Source: Aurantiacibacter aquimixticola (lineage in GTDB: Bacteria > Pseudomonadota > Alphaproteobacteria > Sphingomonadales > Sphingomonadaceae). From it: a stretch of 64,000 nt of DNA. Shown one piece after another: positions 27,665 through 36,728 of this stretch. How positions within the stretch are numbered: position 1 is the first letter of the stretch; each line of letters starts with the position of its first letter. A model generated the notes under the pieces. It was not told the DNA's origin. It searched no databases and saw only the letters and a program-made list of their open reading frames with translations. A program made the position numbers and the translations under genes. The stretch is taken from contig NZ_RAHX01000001.1 of NCBI RefSeq assembly GCF_003605475.1, positions 1,240,001 to 1,304,000 on the forward strand. Reading direction: 5' to 3'.

Positions 27665-29413
27665 TTACAACTCCTCGACCGCATCGACCCCCAGAATGGC
27701 GAGGCCGTTGCGGATTATCTGCCCGATCTGGGCCGCAAGGAAAAGGCGCGCGGCGGAAAGCTCACCGTCCTGTGCCACGATGAAGCGTTTCTGCGGATCG
27801 TCGTTCCCCATGTTCCACAACGCGTGAAAGGCCGCGGCCAGATCGTAGAGATAAAAGGCGATGCGGTGCGGTTCACGCGCCCGGGCCGCCGCTTCCACCT
27901 CGCGCGGGAATTGCGCGGCCTGCTTCACAAGCGCGAGATCGTGCTCGCCGAGCCGATCGAGATGCGCTGCCGATGGCGCGATCCCTTCATCCTCGGCGCG
28001 GCGCAGGATCGAGCGGATCCGGGCATGCGCATACTGGACGTAGAAGACCGGATTGTCCTTCGATTGCTCGATCACCTTAGCAAAGTCGAAATCCATCTGA
28101 GCTTCGGGTTTGCGCGTCAGCATGGAGAAGCGGACGACGTCCTTGCCCACCTCATCGACCATATCGGAGATGGTGACGAAATTGCCGCTGCGTTTCGACA
28201 TTTTGGCCGGTTCGCCATCGCGCAGCAGCTGGACCATCTGGACGAGCTTCACGTCGAACGGAATTGGCTCTCCCTGCCCTTCGGAAAGCGCCGCGACCGC
28301 CGCCTTGATCCGCTTGACCGTACCCGCATGGTCCGCGCCCCAGATGTCGATCAGCGCGTCGGCATTCTCCGCCTTCTGCATGTGATAGGCGAGGTCGGCA
28401 CCGAAATAGGTCCATTTGCCATCCGACTTCCTGATCGGGCGATCCTGATCGTCGCCGAATTTGGTGGAGCGGAAAAGCGGCAGTTCGACCGGCTCCCAAT
28501 CGTCCGGCGGCGCCTTGCCTTTCGGCGCTTCGAGCTCACCATCGTAAATCAGGTCATGCTCTCGCAGCCACGCTTCCGCCGCCTCTGGCTTACCGGCCGC
28601 CTGAAGCGCCGCTTCGGATGCGAAGACATCGTGGCGAATGCCGAGCAGCGCGAGATCCGATTTGATGAGCTGCATCATCCGCTCGACCGCGAAGGCCCGG
28701 AAAATGGCCAGCCACTCTTCCTCGGGCGCGTCCTTGTAGCGCTCGCCGAATTCCTGCGCCGCCGCTTCGCCGACCGGCTTCAGATAGTCGCCCGGATAAA
28801 GCCCATCGGGGGTGGCCCCGACATCCTCGCCCAGCGCCTCGCGATACCGCAGATGCGCGGAGCGAGCGAGCGTATCGACCTGGCCACCGGCATCGTTGAC
28901 GTAATATTCGCGGATGACCTCGTGTCCGGCGAACTCGAGAAGGTTCGCCAGCGCATCGCCGACCACCGCACCGCGGCAGTGGCCCATATGCATCGGCCCT
29001 GTGGGATTGGCGGAGACGTATTCGACATTGACCCGAGCGCCAGCGCCGGTGTCGGATTTGCCGTAATCCTCGCCAAGCTTGGCAATCGCACCGATTTCCT
29101 CGATCCAGATTTGCGGCGCGAGGCCCAGATTGATGAAGCCGGGGCCAGCGATGTCGGCGCTCTCGATCAACGGATCGCGTTGCAGATGCTCGACGATCTT
29201 CTCAGCCAGAGCGCGCGGATTGGTCTTGGCATGCTTCGCCAGCACCATCGCGGCATTGGTCGACAGGTCGCCATGCGAAGGATCGCGCGGCGGCTCTATG
29301 CTGACATTGCCGCGCGCCGTCTCGGGCGGCAGCGCGCCTTCCAGCTCGAGAGCGGAGAGCACGGCGTCGATCTTCGCCGCGAAGGCGGCATAAAGGGTCT
29401 GGCTTTCGGACAT
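27665..29413 (-). CDS. argS: Arginine--tRNA ligase
   Basis: Class I synthetase charging tRNA-Arg. 582 residues. The N-terminal additional domain includes [17 protein letters not shown], and the HIGH motif is HMGH (residues 142-145) inside [20 protein letters not shown]. The KMSKS motif appears as [11 protein letters not shown], and the C-terminal DALR anticodon domain ends in [11 protein letters not shown]. It is the first gene of the long minus-strand cluster; a lipoprotein gene lies 52 bp upstream. A 903-residue plus-strand frame opposite is a shadow. Confidence 0.97.
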   Translation of the reverse strand: MSESQTLYAAFAAKIDAVLSALELEGALPPETARGNVSIEPPRDPSHGDLSTNAAMVLAKHAKTNPRALAEKIVEHLQRDPLIESADIAGPGFINLGLAPQIWIEEIGAIAKLGEDYGKSDTGAGARVNVEYVSANPTGPMHMGHCRGAVVGDALANLLEFAGHEVIREYYVNDAGGQVDTLARSAHLRYREALGEDVGATPDGLYPGDYLKPVGEAAAQEFGERYKDAPEEEWLAIFRAFAVERMMQLIKSDLALLGIRHDVFASEAALQAAGKPEAAEAWLREHDLIYDGELEAPKGKAPPDDWEPVELPLFRSTKFGDDQDRPIRKSDGKWTYFGADLAYHMQKAENADALIDIWGADHAGTVKRIKAAVAALSEGQGEPIPFDVKLVQMVQLLRDGEPAKMSKRSGNFVTISDMVDEVGKDVVRFSMLTRKPEAQMDFDFAKVIEQSKDNPVFYVQYAHARIRSILRRAEDEGIAPSAAHLDRLGEHDLALVKQAAQFPREVEAAARAREPHRIAFYLYDLAAAFHALWNMGNDDPQKRFIVAQDGELSAARLFLAAQIGQIIRNGLAILGVDAVEEL

Positions 29414-29465
29414 GGCTGCGCCGTTAGACTGTTTGGCGCGCGGCGAAAAGCCGCGAAAAGCAGGC

Positions 29466-30116
29466 TTACCGCGTTACGTTGTAGGCCAGCTGGTCTTCAT
29501 TCAGCTGGAAGCCGACGAGCAGTTCGAAGGTGGCGCGCGCCACGGCGGCGCGGACTTCGGGTTCGGTCAGCGGATCGATCGCGGCGGACTGGTCCCCGGC
29601 ACGGCGACGGCGCGTGATGCGCTGACGAATATCCTCCGGAAGCGTGGCTTCGGCCCGATTGACGTAAGCGCCAGCCGTTCCGCTCGCCTGAGCGCGCGCC
29701 TGGCCTGCGGGGAAGTTCAGCGTGACGGTTCCGATCCGCTTTGCGACCACCGAAGTGCCACCGCGCATCACCGTGGAGAAGTAGGGCAGTTCGACAGTGC
29801 GCGCGGCGGAAACGTCGCGCCTCTGGGCCACCACATCGAAGGTTGCGGTTGCGTAAACCTGCTCTGCAGCATCGTTGCAGGTCGATCGCACATTGGTGAT
29901 GCTTGCCGTCACGTCCAGCGCATCGACGGTGCGCGCACCAGGTTGGGTGAACAGCGTGATGTCGCCGGTGTAATCGGGCACGCCCACCGCAGGGCAAACC
30001 GAACGCAGCGCAGTGATGCCGACGCCCTGATCGACCACGAGATCGCCTTCCTTGCTGCAACCCGTCAGAAGGGCAGCGGAAGCGGCGATGGCGAAAAAGG
30101 CGTTTCGAAACTGCAT
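29466..30116 (-). CDS. Lipoprotein of unknown function
   Basis: 216 residues with the signal sequence [20 protein letters not shown] and lipobox Cys20. The mature part begins [13 protein letters not shown] and contains two Cys (SVCPAVG and STCNDAAE) that could pair. Mostly predicted beta strand up to the RRRRAGD basic patch, then a helical region. I know similar unnamed proteins beside ispH or argS in erythrobacters but no function. It is divergent from ispH, separated by 91 bp. Confidence 0.65.
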   Translation of the reverse strand: MQFRNAFFAIAASAALLTGCSKEGDLVVDQGVGITALRSVCPAVGVPDYTGDITLFTQPGARTVDALDVTASITNVRSTCNDAAEQVYATATFDVVAQRRDVSAARTVELPYFSTVMRGGTSVVAKRIGTVTLNFPAGQARAQASGTAGAYVNRAEATLPEDIRQRITRRRRAGDQSAAIDPLTEPEVRAAVARATFELLVGFQLNEDQLAYNVTR

Positions 30117-30207
30117 ACACGTCCTTGATACTGGCGAAATCGGCGCGAGATAAGGCCCGATCCCCTAGCCCTTTCGCGGGGCAGCCACAACCGCTAGAGA
30201 GCGCAGT

Positions 30208-31182
30208 ATGAACGCCCCCTTTCAAGAAAGCCGCCAGAGCGTGGACAAGCTTCCGCTGACCGTGCTGATCGCCGCGCCGCGCGGCTTCTGCGCTGGTGTT
30301 GATCGGGCCATCGATATCGTCGAAAAGGCGATCGAGCGGTTCGGCGCGCCGGTCTATGTCCGCCACGAGATCGTGCACAATCGCTATGTCGTCGACGGGC
30401 TGCGGGAAAAGGGCGCGATTTTCGTGGAGGAGCTGGATGAAGTTCCCGACGATGCGCCTGTCGTCTTCAGCGCACATGGCGTGCCGAAGTCGGTCCCGGC
30501 CGAAGCGCAGCGGCGTGAGATGATCTATCTCGACGCGACCTGTCCGCTGGTCAGCAAGGTCCACCGACAAGCCGAGCGCCAGATCGAGAAAGGCCAGCAC
30601 ATCATCTTCATCGGCCATGAAGGCCATCCGGAAGTGATCGGCACGATGGGCCAAGTGCCCGATGGCCGGATGACGCTGGTGGAGACCGTCGAGGACGTGG
30701 CGAAGCTGCCGTTCACCTCTCAGGACAACCTTTCCTTCCTGACGCAGACGACGCTTTCCGTCGACGATACGGCGGAAATCGTCGTCGCGCTTCAGACGCG
30801 CTACCCACAGATCGTCGCGCCCAAGGCGGAGGACATTTGCTATGCCACATCAAACCGGCAGGAAGCGGTCAAGGCGATGGCGGCAAGCTGCGATCTCGTC
30901 CTCGTCATCGGCGCAACCAATTCCTCCAATTCCCTGCGACTGGTGGAAGTTGCGGAACGGCTGGGCACCGATTCCCGCCTCATCCAGCGCGCGTCGAATA
31001 TCGATCCATCCTGGCTGGACGGTGTCGGCACCATCGGCCTGACAGCCGGGGCCTCGGCACCCGAAGTGCTGGTGCGCGAAGTGATCGCCAAGCTCAGCGA
31101 ATGGCGCGCCGTTCGCGAGGAAGTGATCCGTACCGCCGAAGAGAAGATCGTTTTCAAGCTGCCGCGCGAGCTGACCGAATAG
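30208..31182 (+). CDS. ispH: 4-hydroxy-3-methylbut-2-enyl diphosphate reductase
   Basis: Last enzyme of the MEP isoprenoid pathway, an iron-sulfur protein making IPP and DMAPP. 324 residues. The three cluster Cys are at 28 ([12 protein letters not shown]), 112 ([12 protein letters not shown]) and 211 ([10 protein letters not shown]). The catalytic Glu region [10 protein letters not shown] and the C-terminal [11 protein letters not shown] are typical. It is followed after 7 bp by thrB, an arrangement common in alphaproteobacteria. Confidence 0.97.
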   Translation: MNAPFQESRQSVDKLPLTVLIAAPRGFCAGVDRAIDIVEKAIERFGAPVYVRHEIVHNRYVVDGLREKGAIFVEELDEVPDDAPVVFSAHGVPKSVPAEAQRREMIYLDATCPLVSKVHRQAERQIEKGQHIIFIGHEGHPEVIGTMGQVPDGRMTLVETVEDVAKLPFTSQDNLSFLTQTTLSVDDTAEIVVALQTRYPQIVAPKAEDICYATSNRQEAVKAMAASCDLVLVIGATNSSNSLRLVEVAERLGTDSRLIQRASNIDPSWLDGVGTIGLTAGASAPEVLVREVIAKLSEWRAVREEVIRTAEEKIVFKLPRELTE

Positions 31183-31189
31183 GCCGATC

Positions 31190-32158
31190 GTGGCGGTCTA
31201 CACCCAGCTTTCTGCCGAGACGCTGGCGGATCTCATCGCGCATTACGATGTCGGCGAGCTCGTTTCGGCAAAGGGCATCGCGGAAGGGGTCTCCAACTCC
31301 AACTGGCTGATCGAAACGTCGGGCGGCGAGGCAGGGTCGCGCTTCATCCTGACGATGTATGAGCGGCGTATCGACGTCGCGGACCTGCCCTTCTTCCTCG
31401 GCCTGCTCGATCATCTCTCAGCAATGGATGCGCCAGTCCCCCGAACGATCCACGATCGGGACGGTTCGGCATGGCGCGAAGTGGCCGGCAAGTCGGTAGC
31501 GCTAATCGAGTTCCTGCCGGGCGTGTCGGTCGATCGGCCCACCGCTGCACAAGCCGAAAATATCGGAGCCGTGCTTGCGCACATGCACGAAGCAGCGCGC
31601 AACTTCCCGCAGCAACGCAGCAATGATCTCGGCCCGGACATATCGGCCAGCGTTCTTCGTGCTTGCGGTGTCGATGCCCTGGCGCAGATCGATACAAAGC
31701 TGCCTTCGGCGGTCGCGGAGGCAGAGCGTATCGCCGGGGAATGGCCCGGCGCGCTTCCGCAGTCGGTCATCCACGCCGATCTCTTTCCCGACAATGTCCT
31801 GATGCTCGGCGACCAGGTAAGCGGGCTCATCGATTTCTACTTCGCCTGCAACGACATGATGGCGTACGACCTCGCCGTTACGCATGCCGCGTGGAGTTTT
31901 GCCGAGGATGGCCGCAAATATCGCCCCGAGATCGGACAGGCGCTGATGCAGGGCTATCAATCGGTACGCGTCTTGTCGGATGCCGAACACGACGCGCTGC
32001 CGCTGCTGGCGCAAGGCGCGGCGATGCGCTTCGTTTCCAGCCGGGCGCATGACTGGACCGAAACGCCGGCCGATGCGCTGGTGACAAGGAAAGACCCGAT
32101 GGATTTCATGCACCGTTTTCACTTCTATCGCGATTTCGGCACCGAGGTGTTCGGATGA
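31190..32158 (+). CDS. thrB: Homoserine kinase (aminoglycoside-phosphotransferase-like type)
   Basis: Phosphorylates homoserine for threonine synthesis. 322 residues from GTG 31190. It belongs to the APH/choline-kinase fold, not the GHMP fold of E. coli Thr[15 protein letters not shown] N-terminal segment (here [16 protein letters not shown]), the Brenner motif [12 protein letters not shown] and the metal-binding GLIDFYFA are intact. It overlaps rnhA by 4 bp (ATGA), making a tight ispH-thrB-rnhA unit. Confidence 0.95.
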   Translation: MAVYTQLSAETLADLIAHYDVGELVSAKGIAEGVSNSNWLIETSGGEAGSRFILTMYERRIDVADLPFFLGLLDHLSAMDAPVPRTIHDRDGSAWREVAGKSVALIEFLPGVSVDRPTAAQAENIGAVLAHMHEAARNFPQQRSNDLGPDISASVLRACGVDALAQIDTKLPSAVAEAERIAGEWPGALPQSVIHADLFPDNVLMLGDQVSGLIDFYFACNDMMAYDLAVTHAAWSFAEDGRKYRPEIGQALMQGYQSVRVLSDAEHDALPLLAQGAAMRFVSSRAHDWTETPADALVTRKDPMDFMHRFHFYRDFGTEVFG

Positions 32159-32589
32159 AGCATATCGAGATTTTCACAGACGGTGCGTGCAAGGGCAATC
32201 CCGGGCCGGGCGGCTGGGGCGCACTGCTCCGCATGGGAAAGCACGAGAAGGAACTCAGCGGCTGCGAGGCGGAGACGACCAACAACCGGATGGAGATGAC
32301 CGCCGCCATCCACGCGCTCAACGCACTTATCGAGCCGTGCGAGATCACTCTGCACACCGATAGCCGCTATCTGATCGACGGGATGACCAAGTGGATCGAC
32401 GGCTGGAAGAAAAAGGGCTGGGTGAATGCCAGCAAGAAGCCCGTGCGCAATGCGGATCTCTGGCACGAATTGATCGAAGCGGCGGCACCGCATCGCATCG
32501 ACTGGCAATGGGTAAAGGGCCATTCGGGCCATCCCGAGAACGACCGGGTGGACAAGCTGGCAAGCGACGCTGCAGAAGCCATCGCATGA
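32155..32589 (+). CDS. rnhA: Ribonuclease HI
   Basis: Endonuclease removing the RNA strand of RNA-DNA hybrids, for example R-loops and primers. 144 residues. The catalytic carboxylates are in [15 protein letters not shown] (Asp), NNRMEMTAA (Glu), [11 protein letters not shown] (Asp) and [11 protein letters not shown] (His/Asp). Basic-handle sequence [16 protein letters not shown] is present. Its ATG overlaps the thrB stop, and a terminator follows at once. Confidence 0.97.
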   Translation: MKHIEIFTDGACKGNPGPGGWGALLRMGKHEKELSGCEAETTNNRMEMTAAIHALNALIEPCEITLHTDSRYLIDGMTKWIDGWKKKGWVNASKKPVRNADLWHELIEAAAPHRIDWQWVKGHSGHPENDRVDKLASDAAEAIA

Positions 32590-32594
32590 TACGA

Positions 32595-32623
32595 AAAGGC
32601 CGGCCCACACGGGACCGGCCTTT
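32595..32623. terminator. Bidirectional terminator between rnhA and the YegP-like gene
   Basis: AAAGGCCGG pairs with CCGGCCTTT, and the loop contains a further CCC-ACAC-GGG. A/T tracts on both sides suit both convergent genes. It begins 5 bases after the rnhA stop. Confidence 0.8.
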
Positions 32624-32644
32624 CATCCAGCGGATGTGGGCAAA

Positions 32645-32821
32645 TCAGCTTTCGTCGACGACCTTGGCCTTGGGGCCGTTCTTCTGGATCGACTCGATGG
32701 CATTCTTCGCACTTGCCTTGGACGAATAGCCTTCGGTCGAGAACATCACCTCGTCATTGTATTTGAAGCGCACGCGGAACTCGCCGGCCTTGTCCTTATA
32801 GATCTGGAAGTGGTGAGCCAT
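32645..32821 (-). CDS. DUF1508 (YegP-family) small protein
   Basis: 58 residues: (M)AHHFQIYKDKAGEFRVRFKYNDEVMFSTEGYSSKASAKNAIESIQKN ends in KAKVVDES. This is a single YegP/DUF1508 module, with the FRFRFK-type strand and the GYSSKASAKNAIESIQ helix conserved. E. coli YegP carries two such modules. A start one Met earlier (32827) is possible, but AGGAG is spaced better for 32821. The family's function is unsettled. It stands alone and converges on rnhA. Confidence 0.85.
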   Translation of the reverse strand: MAHHFQIYKDKAGEFRVRFKYNDEVMFSTEGYSSKASAKNAIESIQKNGPKAKVVDES

Positions 32822-32876
32822 CGACATCGTCTCCTCTGTTGTGTCGGCTGCACCATAGCAAGCAGGTCGCTCTTGG

Positions 32877-33986
32877 CTAGACGGCGGCGGGCGTAAATCG
32901 GGCGGGCGAATAGAGCGCGGTATCGAGAGCCTCCGTCATCGCGTCGCACGGCGCATCGAGCAGCAATTGCGCGCCGAGCCGCGCCGCTGCCGGAGCGGTC
33001 TGGATGCCGAAGCCGCCTTGCCCCGCGAACCAGAACAGCCCGTCGACGCGGCGGTCGAAACCGTAGACCGGCAGGCGATCCGGCGCGAAGCTGCGCAGGC
33101 CCGCCCATTTATGCTCCAGCGCGAGCACCTGCCAGTTCACGACCTTGCCGAACCGATCGATTGCGCGCGCCACGTCGATCTCATCCGGAACAGCGTCGCA
33201 GGCTTCCGACGGGATTTCATCGTGCGGACTCAGCCAGACCTTTCCGCTTTCCGGCTTGAAATAGAAGTCGCCCGATATGTCGAGACACAGCGGCAGGTCC
33301 GATGGCGGCGGCGGATCGGTGCGCAATTGCGCGACCGTGCGGCGATAAGGCCTGATCCCGAGCGGGGACGCCCCGCACCTTTGCGCGACATCGTCGGCCC
33401 AGGCCCCGGCCGAATTGACAATGATGCCCGCCTGGACGGCGTCGCCTTTGTCGAACTGCAACCGCCACAGCCCCTTGCTTCGCTCCGCAGAGCGGAAACG
33501 GCGACCGCATGCGATCGTGGTGCCGCGCTCGCGTGCGGACGCAAGGTAATGCTGGTGGACCGCCGCGACATCGATATCGGCGCAGCGCGGCTGGTGGATT
33601 GCCCGGTCCCATTCCGGTGCCAATCCAGGCACCATGCTTTCCAGCCGCGGACGATCGATCAGCGCGGCATCGGCGCCAGACTGTTCGAAGCGCCCGAAGA
33701 AGTCGTCGATCAGGGAAGCATCCTGAGCGCGGGCGAGGTAGAGCGCGCCGCGATCGGAGAGGAAACCGCGTTCGCGAAACCATGGTCCGGATCCACGTGT
33801 GAGAGGCAGAACGTCCGGCCCGCCATAGCATTCTTCCCAGAAAGCGGCCGAACGGCCCGTCGTGTGGTAGCCGGGATGCTCCTCCGCCTCGGCAATCAGC
33901 ACGGTGCGGTGCGCGGCAATTTCGGCAGCGATGCTCGCACCGGCAATGCCGGCGCCGATCACCACGACATCGAAGGTCTGGATCAC
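32877..33986 (-). CDS. FAD-dependent oxidoreductase (DAO family, glycine/D-amino acid oxidase-like)
   Basis: 369 residues from GTG 33986. The dinucleotide-binding motif GAGIAG (residues 11-16) in FDVVVIGAGIAGASIAAEIA, the FAD-contacting HTTGRSAAFWEECYGG, and a C-terminal GLFWFAGQGGFGIQTAPAAA, which closes the FAD site, define the DadA/ThiO-type family. The substrate is probably an amino acid or other amine but is not readable. The start overlaps the upstream hydrolase stop as GTGA. The 22 residues before it in the open frame are rejected as out of family. Confidence 0.9.
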   Translation of the reverse strand: MIQTFDVVVIGAGIAGASIAAEIAAHRTVLIAEAEEHPGYHTTGRSAAFWEECYGGPDVLPLTRGSGPWFRERGFLSDRGALYLARAQDASLIDDFFGRFEQSGADAALIDRPRLESMVPGLAPEWDRAIHQPRCADIDVAAVHQHYLASARERGTTIACGRRFRSAERSKGLWRLQFDKGDAVQAGIIVNSAGAWADDVAQRCGASPLGIRPYRRTVAQLRTDPPPPSDLPLCLDISGDFYFKPESGKVWLSPHDEIPSEACDAVPDEIDVARAIDRFGKVVNWQVLALEHKWAGLRSFAPDRLPVYGFDRRVDGLFWFAGQGGFGIQTAPAAARLGAQLLLDAPCDAMTEALDTALYSPARFTPAAV

Positions 33987-34951
33987 GGGGAAAACTGCCG
34001 CTCCAGAAAGCCATCGATGGCGGCAAGTGCACGATCGCGAATTTCGTCGCATTCACGCAGGATTTCGTGTCGCGCTTCCTTTCCGAAAATCAGCCCTTTG
34101 GCATGGGGCATCCGATCGAGAGCGCTGCGGATCGCGGCGGGGCTCACCAGCCGGTCGGCATCGGTCGCCACGAAGAAGGTCGGCATGTTCACCTGCTCCA
34201 GCCCGCCGCGCGCAAACATGGCGGCAGAGCTTTCCATCGCGCCTTTCACCCAGCCCCAGCTTCCCGGCCCCAGTTCCAGTTCGGGCCGTCTCTCCCGCCA
34301 CCAGAGCTCGTCCTGATAGCGTTCGGCGTCATGCGTCAGCAGGGCCTGTCGCATGCTAGGCGTGATGCCGGGCTTCTCGCTCATCTTCCACGCCGGGCGC
34401 TTCGGGTCGCCGATCCTGGCCATCACCTGCGCGAAGCCGCGCTTCAGCGGCAGGGGCACGGATTCCGGGAAAGTGTCGAGCATGGGCGCGGACAGAACAA
34501 GCGCATCTGGCTTTGGCGACAGCGCCTCTTCCATAACCGCGCGAAGCGTCAGGTGTCCTCCCATCGAATGGCCGACGAGAACGCGGGGCCCGTCATGCTC
34601 GGCGGCCCAGCCATCCCAATATTGCGCCAGGTCCGCGATCCACAAGGCGAAGTCGTCGATATGGCCCGTCGCATCGTCATTGCCGAGACGGCCCGATCCG
34701 CCCTGCCCGCGCCAGTCCGCAGCGCTGACCTGCCACCCTTTCAACCGCCAATGTTCGAAGCTCTCGAGGTATTTCTCATAGGCATCGCCGCGCCCAGCCA
34801 TGAACAGCATGGAGCCGCGGCGCGCCACACCTGTGGGCGGCGCGGGCCATTCGATGTGGCGAATTTCATGGCCGTCCTTCGCTTTCCACATCCCTTCGCG
34901 TGCATCGGCGGGGATGGCACGGCGATCGAAAGCATGCGGCGCGGTCTTCAC
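33983..34951 (-). CDS. Alpha/beta hydrolase, lysophospholipase (PldB-like)
   Basis: 322 residues. The nucleophile elbow GHSMGG places Ser129, preceded by SAADWRGQGGSGRLG, typical of the PldB/monoacylglycerol lipase group. VATDADRLVSPAAI supplies the acid Asp region, and the HEILRE segment near the C-terminus the His. No signal peptide, so probably cytoplasmic or membrane-associated. It is translationally coupled to the FAD oxidoreductase downstream. Confidence 0.88.
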   Translation of the reverse strand: MKTAPHAFDRRAIPADAREGMWKAKDGHEIRHIEWPAPPTGVARRGSMLFMAGRGDAYEKYLESFEHWRLKGWQVSAADWRGQGGSGRLGNDDATGHIDDFALWIADLAQYWDGWAAEHDGPRVLVGHSMGGHLTLRAVMEEALSPKPDALVLSAPMLDTFPESVPLPLKRGFAQVMARIGDPKRPAWKMSEKPGITPSMRQALLTHDAERYQDELWWRERRPELELGPGSWGWVKGAMESSAAMFARGGLEQVNMPTFFVATDADRLVSPAAIRSALDRMPHAKGLIFGKEARHEILRECDEIRDRALAAIDGFLERQFSP

Positions 34952-35041
34952 TGTTTGGCTAATTCCAACCTCCTGCCCGTGGTTACTTTTTGGTAAGTCA
35001 TGGGCGCTAGCAACAGCCTCAAGGGATTCACCGGGGGCTTC

Positions 35042-35539
35042 ATGCTAGACGATCCGATCAAGTACGGTCTGCTTGCCGCGTTGGCAATCGCGCTGGTTAC
35101 CGCAGCGTTTACCGACCTCAAGAGCAGGCGCATCGCCAATTGGCTGAATGCGACGATCGCGCTGGGCGCGCCGCTATTCTGGTTCGCGAGCGACATGTCG
35201 CTGTGGCCGGACGTGGCGATGCAGCTTGGCGTGGCGCTCGGCACTTTCGCAGTGCTCTCTCTCCTTTTCGCGATCAAGGCGATGGGCGGCGGCGATGTGA
35301 AGCTGCTGACCGCACTCGCGCTGTGGATAGAACCTTCGGCTTTCATGAAGCTGCTCATCATGATGGCGCTGCTCGGCGGCCTGCTGACCGTCGTTTTCGG
35401 CATGTGGCACAAAATCCGCCGCCACGAGGGCAAGATCGCCATTCCTTACGGTGTCGCCATTGCCCTGGCCGGGCTCTGGACCATCGGCACTTTCTACCTT
35501 CCCGCCACCGCTGCTGCAGCAAATGCCGCGGCGGGGTGA
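35042..35539 (+). CDS. cpaA: Prepilin peptidase CpaA (type IV leader peptidase, A24)
   Basis: Inner-membrane aspartyl protease that cleaves Flp-type prepilins. 165 residues from ATG 35042, which has GGGGGC just upstream; an ATG at 35000 would add 14. The active-site Asp pair lies in FTDLKSRRIANWLN and MGGGDVKLLTALAL, the short A24 form without the methyltransferase domain. About four to five membrane helices. It heads the pilus locus, with cpaB 74 bp downstream. Confidence 0.92.
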   Translation: MLDDPIKYGLLAALAIALVTAAFTDLKSRRIANWLNATIALGAPLFWFASDMSLWPDVAMQLGVALGTFAVLSLLFAIKAMGGGDVKLLTALALWIEPSAFMKLLIMMALLGGLLTVVFGMWHKIRRHEGKIAIPYGVAIALAGLWTIGTFYLPATAAAANAAAG

Positions 35540-35613
35540 ACCTCATTTTAACCATTGCCGGTCTATCCGGCACAAACCTTAACGCGAGATCCAACGAGGG
35601 GGCTTGACGCACC

Positions 35614-36660
35614 ATGGACAAGAAGAAGCTCATTTTGCTGGTAGGGGCGCTGATCGTAGCGATCGGCACCGCCCTTGCTGCCCGGAGCATGTTCGCAGGA
35701 GCAGCAGCTCCCGAAGTCGAAGCTGCGGAAGTGCAGCAAGGCCCGAAAGTGCTCGTTGCCAAGCGCAGCCTGCCTGTCGGCACCATCATCACTGCCGACG
35801 CCGTGGCTTACCAGCTCTGGCCGCAGGAACTGGTGCAGGACGCCTATTTCATCGATGGCGAAGCGAATATGGAACAGCTGCTCGGCACCGTCGTGCGCAA
35901 CCCGATGACCGCCGGTGAACCGGTGACGCAGGGTTCGCTCGTATCGCCTGGCGATCGCGGTTTCCTTGCTGCGGCGCTCGGCCCGGGCATGCGCGCCGTC
36001 ACCGTTCCCGTTTCCGCACGCACCGGTGTGGCCGGCTTCGTGTTCCCTGGTGACCGGGTGGACATGGTGCTGACCCAGACCGTCAGCGGCGGCGACGACA
36101 ACCTCCAGACCTCGGAAACGATCCTGACGAACCTGCGTGTTCTCGCCACCGACCAGTCGACCGAGACCACAACGGACGAAGATGGCAAGACGGTCGTAAG
36201 CGAATTCCGCACCGTCACTCTCGAAGTGACGCCGCGCATCGCTGAAAAGGTCGCGGTCGCCCAGACAATCGGTACGATCAGCCTGGCGCTTCGCTCCATC
36301 GCCGACAATCAGACCGATCTCGAGCGGGCAATCGCGTCGGGTGAAGTCCGGCTGCCCGACAATGCATCGGCCGAAGAAGAAGAAGCTCTGCTTCGCAGCG
36401 TGGTCGCCCGTCCGGGGGACAGCTCCAGCACCTTCGTGACCGGTGGCGACGTTTCGCGCTTCCAGCGCAGCACGATGCCGCCGCGTGGCAATCGGAACGC
36501 TCCGGCTCCCCAGCAGGACGAGCCGGTCCAAGTCACCAATAGCGTGCCGCAGCAAGTTATGCCCAGTGGCCCGACCGTTCGAGTCAGCCGCGGCAAGAAC
36601 ACGACAATCGAAGCGGTCGACCGTGGCGCAGGCGCCCTGCTCGACCGCCAGGGACGGTGA
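35614..36660 (+). CDS. cpaB: Flp pilus assembly protein CpaB (RcpC)
   Basis: 348 residues. An N-terminal signal-anchor (KKKLILLVGALIVAIGTALAARSMF), then an SAF domain (VLVAKRSLPVGTIITADAV) and a RcpC-type beta region (RAVTVPVSARTGVAGFVFPGDRVDMVLTQT). The C-terminus is a Pro/Gln-rich variable tail. RcpC is periplasmic and is thought to stabilise the secretin. It sits between cpaA and cpaC as in Caulobacter. Two TTAAC half-sites and an inverted repeat lie in the leader. Confidence 0.93.
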   Translation: MDKKKLILLVGALIVAIGTALAARSMFAGAAAPEVEAAEVQQGPKVLVAKRSLPVGTIITADAVAYQLWPQELVQDAYFIDGEANMEQLLGTVVRNPMTAGEPVTQGSLVSPGDRGFLAAALGPGMRAVTVPVSARTGVAGFVFPGDRVDMVLTQTVSGGDDNLQTSETILTNLRVLATDQSTETTTDEDGKTVVSEFRTVTLEVTPRIAEKVAVAQTIGTISLALRSIADNQTDLERAIASGEVRLPDNASAEEEEALLRSVVARPGDSSSTFVTGGDVSRFQRSTMPPRGNRNAPAPQQDEPVQVTNSVPQQVMPSGPTVRVSRGKNTTIEAVDRGAGALLDRQGR

Positions 36661-36728
36661 TCTCCATGAAGCACCACGAACCAAACGCAACTCGCTCTTC
36701 CAGCGGAATCGTTCCGAAAGGCAAGATT

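Noticed and set aside
26906..29617. 903-residue open frame on the plus strand
   Set aside because: Antisense to argS and the SPOR gene, both unambiguous; the translation has no recognisable domain.
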